This document shows, piece after piece, positions 7,622-15,212 of a DNA stretch of 64,000 bases. This stretch comes from CAYWFP01 sp964457365 (GTDB lineage Bacteria > Planctomycetota > SZUA-567), in NCBI GenBank assembly GCA_964457365.1, contig CAYWFP010000009.1, positions 5,219-69,218 on the forward strand. Direction: 5' to 3'. Position numbers and translations under genes: made by a program. A model generated the notes under the pieces. It was not told the origin of the DNA and did not search any database. It saw only the letters and a list, made by a program, of their open reading frames with translations. Positions within the stretch are counted from its first letter, which is position 1. The number at the start of each line of letters is the position of its first letter.

Positions 7622-9649
7622 TCAGAAGTCGGCCTCGGCCAGTTTGTCGATGATCGCATCGGCGTTGAAACCGAAGTGCTTCTCCAGATCCTTGCAGGGG
7701 CCCGACGCGCCGAAGTCGTCCATGCCGATGAAGATGCCCTTGTCGCCCAGGATGCCTTCCCAGCCCTGGCTGACGCCGGCCTCAATGACGACGCGGTTCT
7801 TGAAGCGCTTGGGCAGCACCTTCTTGCGGTAGCCGTCGCTCTGCTTCTTGAAGACATCGAGGCTGGGCATGCTGACCACGCGCACGGTGCGGCCGGCCTC
7901 GCGCAGGATGGTAGCGATCTCGTGCGCCAAGTGCACTTCGCTTCCCGAGGCGATGAGGCAGATCTCGGCCTGCCCTTCCGGGTCGAGTTCGAGGATATAG
8001 CCTCCCTTGAGCGTATCCTTGGCCGCGGCGTACTGCGTGCGGTCGAAGGCCGGCAGCTTCTGGCGCGAGAGGCAGATCGCCGTCGGCCCCTCGGTGCGGG
8101 CCAGGGCGTACTGCCATGCCCACGCCGTCTCGTTGGCGTCGCACGGGCGGAACACGTCGAGATTCGGGATGCAGCGCAGCGCGGCGATTTGCTCCACCGG
8201 CTGGTGCGTCGGGCCGTCCTCGCCGACGAAGATGCTGTCATGGGTATAGACGAAGATGCTGCGCAGCTTCATCAGCGCAGCCATCCTGAGCGCCGGGCGC
8301 TGGTAGTCGTGAAAGACCAGGAAAGTGGAGCAGTAGGGGATGAAACCGCCGTAGGCGGCGATGCCGTTGGTCATCTGCCCCATGGCGTGTTCGCGCACGC
8401 CGAAGTGGATGTTGCGCCCGAGAAACATCCCCGGCGCGACGTCCTCGGTGTACTTGCCGCTGGTGATGACGGTCTTGGTGCTCTCGGCCAGATCTGCCGC
8501 GCCACCGAGAAGTTCGGGCAGGATCTCGGCGAAGGCGTCGAGCACTTTGCCGCCACTGCTGCGCGTGGCGTCGGTGACGTCGGGGCCGAATTCGGGCATG
8601 GCGTGTTTCCACTGCTTGGGGAGTTCCCCGCTCATCGTGCGGTGATACTCGCGCGCGAGTGTTTTGGTGTGCGCTTCCTCGAACTGCTTGAACAACTTGT
8701 CCCATTCCGCCCGTCTCTTGCGCCACTCGTCGCGGCGTTGCTCGAAGTGGGCATTCACCTCCGGGGGCACGTGGAAGGGCTCTTCCGGCCAGCCGATCGC
8801 CTTCTTGCCGGCGAGGATCTCCTCCTCCCCCAGCGGCGCGCCGTGCACCTTGTGCGTGCCGGCCTTTTCGGGCGCTCCTTTGCCGATGGTGGTACGGGCC
8901 ATGATCAGGCTCGGGCGGGTGCGCTCCTGCTGCGCGGCCTCGATGGCCTGGGCGATGGCGTCGTGGTCATGACCGTCGATGCGCTGGACATGCCAGTTCA
9001 TCGCCTCATAGCGCGCACCGACGTCTTCGCTGAAGGCCAGGCTGGTGGGGCCGTCGATCTGGATGCCGTTGTCGTCGTAAATGGCGATCAGGCGGCCGAG
9101 CTTGAGATGGCCGGCGAGGCTGGCGGCTTCCTGGGTTATGCCTTCCTGTTGGCAGCCGTCGCCCATGAGCACGTAAGTGAAATGGTCGACGATTTCGTAA
9201 TGCGGGGTGTTGTACATCTCCGCGGCCACCTCGCGCGCCAGGGCCATGCCGACCGAGGCGGCAAATCCCGCGCCCAGCGGCCCGCCGGTGAAATCGACGC
9301 CGGGGGTGTAGCCGTATTCCGGGTGCCCGGGCGTCTTGCTGCCGAGTTGCCGGAATCGCTTCAACTCCTCGAGCGGCATAAATCCCGCCAGGTGAAGCAT
9401 CGAGTACAACAGCATCGAACCGTGTCCGGCGCTGAGGACGAAGCGGTCGCGGTTGTTCCACTTCGGATCGTCCGGATCGAGCCGGAGAAAACGCGTCAGC
9501 AACACCGTGGCGATGTCGGCACAGCCCATGGGCAGCCCCGGATGCCCACTCTTCGCCGCCTCCACACCGTCGGCGGAGAGAAAACGAATAGTGTTGGCGA
9601 TTTTGTCGGCCAGTGCGGCATCGACGGCTGGCGCGGCCTGGCTTGTCAT
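7622..9649 (-). CDS. tkt: Transketolase
   Basis: 675 aa, full length (E. coli TktA is about 660). Moves two-carbon ketol units in the pentose phosphate pathway using thiamine diphosphate and Mg. Visible are the N-terminal SGHPGLPMGCADI, the ThDP motif GDGCQQEG running to YDDN, the catalytic region VGEDGPTHQPVEQIAALR and the C-terminal domain. The start was chosen at the ATG directly after a perfect AGGAGG; longer in-frame starts lack a ribosome site. A minus-strand promoter sits at 9720-9747. Monocistronic between a terminator and its own promoter. Confidence 0.97.
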   Translation of the reverse strand: MTSQAAPAVDAALADKIANTIRFLSADGVEAAKSGHPGLPMGCADIATVLLTRFLRLDPDDPKWNNRDRFVLSAGHGSMLLYSMLHLAGFMPLEELKRFRQLGSKTPGHPEYGYTPGVDFTGGPLGAGFAASVGMALAREVAAEMYNTPHYEIVDHFTYVLMGDGCQQEGITQEAASLAGHLKLGRLIAIYDDNGIQIDGPTSLAFSEDVGARYEAMNWHVQRIDGHDHDAIAQAIEAAQQERTRPSLIMARTTIGKGAPEKAGTHKVHGAPLGEEEILAGKKAIGWPEEPFHVPPEVNAHFEQRRDEWRKRRAEWDKLFKQFEEAHTKTLAREYHRTMSGELPKQWKHAMPEFGPDVTDATRSSGGKVLDAFAEILPELLGGAADLAESTKTVITSGKYTEDVAPGMFLGRNIHFGVREHAMGQMTNGIAAYGGFIPYCSTFLVFHDYQRPALRMAALMKLRSIFVYTHDSIFVGEDGPTHQPVEQIAALRCIPNLDVFRPCDANETAWAWQYALARTEGPTAICLSRQKLPAFDRTQYAAAKDTLKGGYILELDPEGQAEICLIASGSEVHLAHEIATILREAGRTVRVVSMPSLDVFKKQSDGYRKKVLPKRFKNRVVIEAGVSQGWEGILGDKGIFIGMDDFGASGPCKDLEKHFGFNADAIIDKLAEADF

Positions 9650-9719
9650 GCTAGCCTCCTGTTTCACATAGGGTTGCGTGCAATTTGTCGCAGGGAAACG
9701 GCAAAATTGTAAACATTTT

Positions 9720-9747
9720 ATAGTAAAGGCAGCCGCGCAGGAGTCAA
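9720..9747 (-). promoter_or_regulatory. Promoter for transketolase
   Basis: On the minus strand, TTGACT (9742-9747), 16 bp, TACTAT (9720-9725), giving a leader of about 65 nt before the tkt start. The 328-bp divergent gap 9650-9977 also holds the IHF promoter at 9830. I see no gene in it. Confidence 0.5.
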
Positions 9748-9829
9748 GCAAAATAGATCGCGTGAAACGAAGAGCGGAAAAATGACGGAGTTATGCTTTT
9801 GAAGAATATCCGCCGAAGCTGTTACTCAT

Positions 9830-9857
9830 TTGACAGTGCGCGCTTGTAGGGCATAAT
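9830..9857 (+). promoter_or_regulatory. Promoter for the IHF/HU-family gene
   Basis: TTGACA (9830-9835), 16 bp, CATAAT (9852-9857). It leaves a leader of about 115 nt before the start codon at 9978. Confidence 0.65.
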
Positions 9858-9977
9858 AACTGGCGTGAATCGAGGCGACGGGTAGAATCGGCAATAACAC
9901 GTCGGGCTTCGGCGTTCTAGGATCCACGCTATCGGCGTGCTCATTTTTTATTTGGGATTATACGGAGGCGGAATGCC

Positions 9978-10322
9978 ATGGCCATTACCAAACGCGAGAT
10001 CGCACGCCGGATCGCGATGAAGATCGGCGTTAAGCAGGAAGTCGCCCGGGAGATCATCCAGGCGTTTCTCGACGACATCGTCGGCGAACTGGTCAAGGGC
10101 AACCGCCTGGAATTCCGCGACTTCGGCGTCTTCGACGTGATTACCAAGAAGCCGCGCACCGCCCGCAACCCCCGCACCGGCGAGGCGGTCCAGATTCCAC
10201 AGAAGCGCGTCGTGCACTTCAAGGCCGGCCGGCTCATGAAGGAACGCGTGCTGCAAGGTCCGGAATCGTCGCCATCCTCCGCCCCGCCCGAGCCGAACGA
10301 ACCGCCCTCATCGGATGCCTGA
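9978..10322 (+). CDS. HU/IHF-family DNA-binding protein
   Basis: 114 aa. The first 90 residues are a complete HU/IHF fold (MAITKREIARRIAMKIGVKQ, then RLEFRDFGVFDVITKKPRTA with the DNA-bending arm RNPRTGEAVQIPQKRVVHF). A 24-residue Pro/Ser/Glu tail is added. It acts in nucleoid organisation as a dimer. The start follows GGAGG. The spelling of the arm (ARNPRTGE) is typical of IHF-like proteins outside the proteobacteria, so I do not assign alpha or beta. It lies 44 bp upstream of the zinc-ribbon membrane protein. Confidence 0.93.
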   Translation: MAITKREIARRIAMKIGVKQEVAREIIQAFLDDIVGELVKGNRLEFRDFGVFDVITKKPRTARNPRTGEAVQIPQKRVVHFKAGRLMKERVLQGPESSPSSAPPEPNEPPSSDA

Positions 10323-10366
10323 CCATGACACTGTCGACTTGATCGACGTATTTGGGGGAGACGGCC

Positions 10367-11752
10367 ATGCCTTACGTGCATTCCTGTTCGTGCGGAAAGA
10401 AGACCAAAGTACCGGACAAATATGCCGGCAAACGGGTCAAATGCTCCCAATGCGGCGCGCCGATCCAGGTGCCGGCGCCGGAAGAGAGCGAGTTGAGCCT
10501 GAAGCCGCTGGACGAAGAAGCGCCCGCGGCGGTCGCCGCGCCGGCAGCCGCCAGAACGGCGAAGACGAAAGCGAAGAAACAGGCGCGCCCCGGCACCGAT
10601 CCGCTGATTCTGCAGGACGAACCGGAAACGGCGCCGCCGCCGCCGCCGGGGATGAGACAGATGCACAAGAAATCGAAAGCGCAGGAGGAATTCGAAGCCC
10701 GACAGGAGGCCGAGGAAGCGATGGTGATGAGCCCGTTCGGCGCTATCGCCAAGTCGTTCGTCTATCCGCTTACCCCGGGCGGCATCGTCTTCATCATCTT
10801 CGCCGCCGCCGCCGCCTTCGCCTCGCAATTTCTCTGGATATTCGGCTACTTCGTCTGGGTGGCCGCCTACTTCGGCGGCTGGATGTATACCCTGCGCACC
10901 GCCGCCATGGGGCCGACCCAGCGGTTGGAATTTCCGCCCAACGTCTTCGGCGAGATGCTCGGCTCGGGCTTCCGCTACTTCCTGGTCACGCTGATCGTCA
11001 CCCTGCCGCTGACGATCACCTCCTGCGCGACGGCGATCATCGCGGCCGGAGCCATCGGCGCGAGTCAGATGGAAGTGGAGGTGCTCGACAACGACATGGC
11101 CGGCCGAGAAGCCTTGATCCAGCAGAAACGGATGAAGGAAGAACAGATCGCCGCCGTCTCCCGCAGGGGACTCACCCCCAAGCAGCGCGAGCAGTATATC
11201 ACGCCGCTGCGCGAGGATATCGCGCGGCTGAACGAAGAAATCGCCGCGCTGGAAGCCAGGATCGTCGCCGATGGCGGCACGCTCGAGGAAGTGGTCGAAC
11301 CCGAGACCGAAGAGGGCGAAAGCGCCGAGGAGGAGGCCGCCAGCGCCACGCCCGAAGCGATACGGGCGCTCGACATGCTCGCGGGGGTGGGCGTTCTGCT
11401 GCTGGTCGTCTTCCTGGTCGAACTGGCCGTGGCGCTGGCGTATTTCCCCATGGCCGTGGCTTGCGTGGGCGCGTGGGACAGCATCTGGCTGGCCAACCCG
11501 GTCGCGGTCTTCATGAACATCCTGCGCATCCCCGGCGACTACGCCGTCTGCGCGATCTTCTTCTCCTTCGCCTTCTTCGGTTCGTGGATTCTACTCTTCA
11601 TTCTGAACGGAATGGCAGCGCTGATCGATCCCTTTTTCGGTCCCACGATCGCCGCGCCGGTCATCTACGGGATCATCTATTACATCATGACCGTGGCCTG
11701 CACCAACCTCGGCTTCATGGCGTTCCGCAACCGCGACGCGCTGGGGCTGTAA
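10367..11752 (+). CDS. Multi-span membrane protein with N-terminal zinc ribbon
   Basis: 461 aa. The N-terminus carries a zinc-ribbon/MJ0042-like finger (C-x-C ... CSQC, residues 5-35). An Ala/Pro/Lys-rich linker leads to membrane helices at about 120-160, 195-225, 335-370, 385-420 and 430-455. A soluble coiled-coil insert lies at about 230-330 between helices. The start is the ATG after GGGGGAG; an in-frame TTG at 10352 is less likely. Such proteins are common in Planctomycetes-type genomes next to DNA-binding or kinase genes. Function unknown. Possibly co-transcribed with the IHF-like gene. Confidence 0.7.
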   Translation: MPYVHSCSCGKKTKVPDKYAGKRVKCSQCGAPIQVPAPEESELSLKPLDEEAPAAVAAPAAARTAKTKAKKQARPGTDPLILQDEPETAPPPPPGMRQMHKKSKAQEEFEARQEAEEAMVMSPFGAIAKSFVYPLTPGGIVFIIFAAAAAFASQFLWIFGYFVWVAAYFGGWMYTLRTAAMGPTQRLEFPPNVFGEMLGSGFRYFLVTLIVTLPLTITSCATAIIAAGAIGASQMEVEVLDNDMAGREALIQQKRMKEEQIAAVSRRGLTPKQREQYITPLREDIARLNEEIAALEARIVADGGTLEEVVEPETEEGESAEEEAASATPEAIRALDMLAGVGVLLLVVFLVELAVALAYFPMAVACVGAWDSIWLANPVAVFMNILRIPGDYAVCAIFFSFAFFGSWILLFILNGMAALIDPFFGPTIAAPVIYGIIYYIMTVACTNLGFMAFRNRDALGL

Positions 11753-11781
11753 ACGCTTATCGGCAAGCGACAGGGCGGCAG

Positions 11782-11842
11782 CTTAGGACTTGTTAAGCAA
11801 TAATTTCAGAAATCCCGATCTTATTGCTTAACGGGTCCTTAG
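11782..11842. repeat. Palindromic dispersed repeat, copy 1
   Basis: About 60 bp. Arms of 22 bp (CTTAGGACTTGTTAAGCAAT... and its near-complement ...ATTGCTTAACGGGTCCTTAG) flank the 17-nt loop TTTCAGAAATCCCGATC. A second copy in inverted orientation lies at 63808-63867. The copy overlaps the stop codon of the kinase fusion gene (TAA within 11839-11841) and sits between convergent genes, so it may also act as a terminator hairpin. Confidence 0.9.
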
Positions 11843-14190
11843 TCCTTCTCTTCGTCCTTGCCGGACTCGGACTCCTCGCCCAGCAAGCGCCGGAGCCACC
11901 CCAGCAGGCCGCTCTTCTTCTTGCGCTTGAGCACGCGCGTGCGCGAGGAGCGGGTGCGCTCGGTGGCGGGCTTGGCGCTGTGGTTCGATGGCTTGGAGTC
12001 GACCGCGGCCATCTCTTTCGTCTTCGCTTCGGACTCGACCAGGTCGCCCTTGCCCCCGGGCATCGGGGCCTTCTGGCCCCCGCCGTCGGCGACCTTGGAC
12101 AGGCGCAGATCGAGCGTAGCTTCGTCGATGGAGTTGTATACGCGGACGAACGAGGTCACGCCGAGTTGCTGCATGATACGAAAGCAGCTCAGGTACTCCA
12201 CCCAGACGCTCATGGCCGAGCCTGACTCGCGGATGCACTGGTGGAACTTGCCCAGGACGCCGACGAACATCGAACTGACCCAGTCGGTACGCACCATCAG
12301 GCAGATGCGCCGCGGCGCGTCGAGCGGATACTTCTCGGCCCAGCGCTTGAACAACTCGGTCAGCGCCAGGTCGCCCTTGCCCTTGATCTGAACGAAGTGG
12401 ATACCGTCGGTCTCCTGCTCGAAGATGCCGCTGCCGCCGCTCTTGCGGTAGAGCACGGTCTTGACCGCGTTGCCCTTGGCCGAATACTCCAGCAGATCGA
12501 CGATGTGCAGAAGCTGGATGATGCCGCGCTGACGTTCGCGGTCGACCGGTTCGTTCTTGATCCGCTGCAACTTCTCCTTGGCCGGAAAGCCCGGTCCCGG
12601 ATCCTCGACCTCGAGGCGGAAAAAGGCGTCGTTGAGCTCCATGCGGATCTTGATCAGCCCTTCCTCGACGCCCTTACAACCATGGTCGAAGGCATTGGAG
12701 ACGAGTTCCGCGAACGCCGTCTGCACGTAGCCTTGGAACTCCGGGTCAACCTCCGCCATTTCGAGGTGTTCGTCGAGCTTGCGCGCCACGAGGTGCATGT
12801 ATTCGCGCCACGCGGGCTTGAGCAGGATCTCCACCGGAGCGTCAGGCTCCCAGCTCTTGATCTGGCTCGCCACCGGCGAGACGATAATGGCTTCCAACGG
12901 GAGCGTCTCGCGAATGGTCTCGACGTCCGAAGCGAAGGCGTCGATCACCTCCTGCGGCGTCTGGAATCGGTCCTGCGGATCGCGCGCGGTCATCTTCTGG
13001 ATAATGCGGGCGGTCAGTTCGGTGACGCGCGGCGCCGTCTCCCGCACCGAGGGCACGCGGTTGTTGATATGGAGCGAGAGGGTTTCGAGCATTGTCTCGC
13101 CCGTCAGCGGCGCCTCGCCGCAGAGCATCTCGTAGAAGACGCAGCCGAGGCTGAAAATATCGCTGCGAATATCGACATCCTCGCGCCCCAGCGCCTGCTC
13201 GGGCGACATGTAGGCGGGCGTGCCGACGGTGACTCCGCTGGTGCTCTCGATCGAACTCTCGGCACCGACAGTGCGCGCCAAACCCATATCGATCAGCTTC
13301 GGCACGCCGTCCTTGCGGAGGATGACGTTCTTGCTGGAGATGTCTCGGTGGATCAGGCTGTGCTGCCACGCATGCTGCAGCGCCCGGCAGATCGACTTGA
13401 TAACGCGGATGCTCTCGCCCTCGGTGAATGGGCCCGCATCGGCCAGCCGCGCCGAGAGCGTCTGCCCCTCGACGTACTCCATGGCCAGATAGTGGTTGCC
13501 GGCGAAGGAGCCGACCTCGTAGGCCGTGGCGATGTTCTCGTGGTTGAGCCGCGCGGCCATGCGCGCTTCGCGCTCGAAACGGCGGACGTAATTACTGTCG
13601 CGACTCCACTTGGGCAGCAGCACCTTCAGCGCGACGACGCGATCCATGCTGATCTGCCGGGCCTTGTACGTCGTGCCCATGCCGCCGCTGCCGAGAGTCT
13701 CGAGAATCTCGAAACCGGGGATGGCGTCGGCGGTGGAACGGCTGCGGATCGCGCTCTGCAGGGTATGATACTGCGTCTGCGTGATCCAGCCGCGGGCATA
13801 GAGGTGCCGCGGCAGGTCCTCGTTTTCGTTGGGATTCTCCAGGATTTCCTGCAGCGCCCGCTGACACTGGCCCTCGGTGATCAACTCCTGATCCTTGGCC
13901 AGGCGCAACGCCAGGTACTGTCGCGGCGAGGGAAGACGCGAGAGCTCGACTTCCGCGGCCAGCGTGCGGCTGGCCTCGGAACTCGTATCGCCGTAATCGA
14001 TCAGCGCCGTATCGTCCAGCGAGGGATTGTCGGACATGACCCCGAATAGACGCGCGGGAATCCAGCCATCGTGCTCGAGACTCCAGGCCGGCGTCAGCCC
14101 CTCGAGCTCGTTCTGCTGCAGTCGATCCTTGAGTTCTTCCTGGGTAATGGGGCCCTGCAACCAGTTGTCGCGCAAGTAGTAAATGTCCAT
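11839..14190 (-). CDS. GYF_2 - Ser/Thr kinase - HATPase (RsbW-like) - STAS fusion protein
   Basis: 783 aa. In order: a GYF_2-like domain (1-55, MDIYYLRDNWLQGPIT ... DGWIPARLF), a helical linker, a Hanks-type kinase (about 160-430) with GSGGMGTTYKA, VALKVL, HRDISSKN, IDMGLA (M replaces F of DFG) and SPEQALG, an anti-sigma-type HATPase (about 480-590: ELVSNAFDHGCKG, EVEDPGPGFPAK), and a STAS-like domain (about 610-715: RRICLMVRTDW, LGVTSFVRVY). A Lys/Arg-rich tail follows. ATP-binding Lys, HRD Asp and the DFG-position Asp are present, so the kinase looks active. The start at 14190 fits the domain edge and the promoter; an ATG at 14229 coincides with the expected transcription start. Role in partner switching is inferred. 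Confidence 0.88.
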   Translation of the reverse strand: MDIYYLRDNWLQGPITQEELKDRLQQNELEGLTPAWSLEHDGWIPARLFGVMSDNPSLDDTALIDYGDTSSEASRTLAAEVELSRLPSPRQYLALRLAKDQELITEGQCQRALQEILENPNENEDLPRHLYARGWITQTQYHTLQSAIRSRSTADAIPGFEILETLGSGGMGTTYKARQISMDRVVALKVLLPKWSRDSNYVRRFEREARMAARLNHENIATAYEVGSFAGNHYLAMEYVEGQTLSARLADAGPFTEGESIRVIKSICRALQHAWQHSLIHRDISSKNVILRKDGVPKLIDMGLARTVGAESSIESTSGVTVGTPAYMSPEQALGREDVDIRSDIFSLGCVFYEMLCGEAPLTGETMLETLSLHINNRVPSVRETAPRVTELTARIIQKMTARDPQDRFQTPQEVIDAFASDVETIRETLPLEAIIVSPVASQIKSWEPDAPVEILLKPAWREYMHLVARKLDEHLEMAEVDPEFQGYVQTAFAELVSNAFDHGCKGVEEGLIKIRMELNDAFFRLEVEDPGPGFPAKEKLQRIKNEPVDRERQRGIIQLLHIVDLLEYSAKGNAVKTVLYRKSGGSGIFEQETDGIHFVQIKGKGDLALTELFKRWAEKYPLDAPRRICLMVRTDWVSSMFVGVLGKFHQCIRESGSAMSVWVEYLSCFRIMQQLGVTSFVRVYNSIDEATLDLRLSKVADGGGQKAPMPGGKGDLVESEAKTKEMAAVDSKPSNHSAKPATERTRSSRTRVLKRKKKSGLLGWLRRLLGEESESGKDEEKD

Positions 14191-14229
14191 GCGGCAGGTT
14201 CCGTCGCGGGTTGGTATTCGATACTCCAT

Positions 14230-14258
14230 ACCATAGGCTCTGAACGCCGGTTATGCAA
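14230..14258 (-). promoter_or_regulatory. Promoter for the kinase fusion gene
   Basis: On the minus strand, TTGCAT (14253-14258), 17 bp, TATGGT (14230-14235). Transcription would begin near 14223-14229, which supports the start codon at 14190 (leader about 35 nt) over the one at 14229. Confidence 0.5.
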
Positions 14259-14409
14259 GTCTTTTCCCTCGTCCCGGGCGGCGCCTGGGCATGGGGCGCC
14301 GGCGGAAAATGATTGCCAAAGCCGGCGACAGCGGCTAGCATGCGTGCATTCCGTTCAGCCAGATGCGCTGTCAACCTGTTGCCGACCGTCATGCTAGGAG
14401 GAGCATCTC

Positions 14410-15198
14410 ATGCAAAGCCACGAAGTGGACTATGAAATCCACGGCGACGACATGCAGATCGTGGAAATCGAACTCGATCCGGGCGAAACCGTGGTCGCCG
14501 AGGCCGGGGCAATGAACTACATGGACGACGGCATCGCTTTCGAGGCCAAGATGGGCGACGGCTCCCAGCCCGACGACGGATTCTTCGGCAAGCTTCTCAA
14601 CGCCGGCAAGCGCGCGCTCACGGGCGAGAGCGTCTTCATGACCCATTTCACCAACCGAGGACAAGGCAAGAAGCGCGTCGCCTTCGCCGCGCCGTATCCG
14701 GGGAAGGTTATCCCGCTGGATCTGAGCAAGGTCGGGGGCGAGTTGATCTGCCAGAAGGACGCCTTCCTCTGCGCGGCGCTCGGAACCGAGATCGGCATCG
14801 CCTTCAACAGGCGCCTCGGCGCGGGCTTCTTCGGCGGGGAGGGCTTCATCCTCCAACGCCTCCGGGGTGACGGCATGGCCTTCGTCCACGCCGGCGGCAC
14901 GGTGATCAAGAAGAAGCTCGAAGGGCAGACGCTGAAGGTCGACACCGGTTGCCTAGTCGCCTTCACCAAGGGCGTCGAATACGATATCCAGCGCGCGGGC
15001 AACCTGAAGTCGATGTTCCTCGGCGGCGAGGGGCTCTTCCTGGCCACTCTCGGCGGCACGGGGACGGTCCTGCTCCAGAGCCTGCCGTTCTCGCGCCTGG
15101 CCGACCGGATCATCGCCAGCGCGCCCCGCGCCGGCGGCAGTCGCAAGGGCGAGGGTTCGGTCCTGGGCATGTTCGGCGACATGATCGACGGCGATTGA
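14410..15198 (+). CDS. AIM24/TIGR00266 family protein
   Basis: 262 aa, matching the usual length of this beta-sandwich family. Conserved features are ELDPGETVVAEAGAMNYMDD, GGEGFILQRLRGDG, FVHAGGTVI, KVDTGCLVAFT and a glycine-rich C-terminal segment. The biochemical role is unknown. Yeast AIM24 affects mitochondrial inner-membrane organisation, and bacterial homologues are often near membrane or stress genes. A strong AGGAGGAG ribosome site precedes the ATG. It ends 14 bp before the GH3 gene, so the two are probably co-transcribed. Confidence 0.9.
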   Translation: MQSHEVDYEIHGDDMQIVEIELDPGETVVAEAGAMNYMDDGIAFEAKMGDGSQPDDGFFGKLLNAGKRALTGESVFMTHFTNRGQGKKRVAFAAPYPGKVIPLDLSKVGGELICQKDAFLCAALGTEIGIAFNRRLGAGFFGGEGFILQRLRGDGMAFVHAGGTVIKKKLEGQTLKVDTGCLVAFTKGVEYDIQRAGNLKSMFLGGEGLFLATLGGTGTVLLQSLPFSRLADRIIASAPRAGGSRKGEGSVLGMFGDMIDGD

Positions 15199-15212
15199 GA
15201 AAAGGGGATCGC

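Noticed and set aside
5242..8241. 999-codon open frame on the minus strand
   Set aside because: It runs antisense to the PKD, small membrane and propeller genes and out of frame through transketolase. Its composition (Arg/Ala/Ser-rich) is that of a GC-driven shadow.
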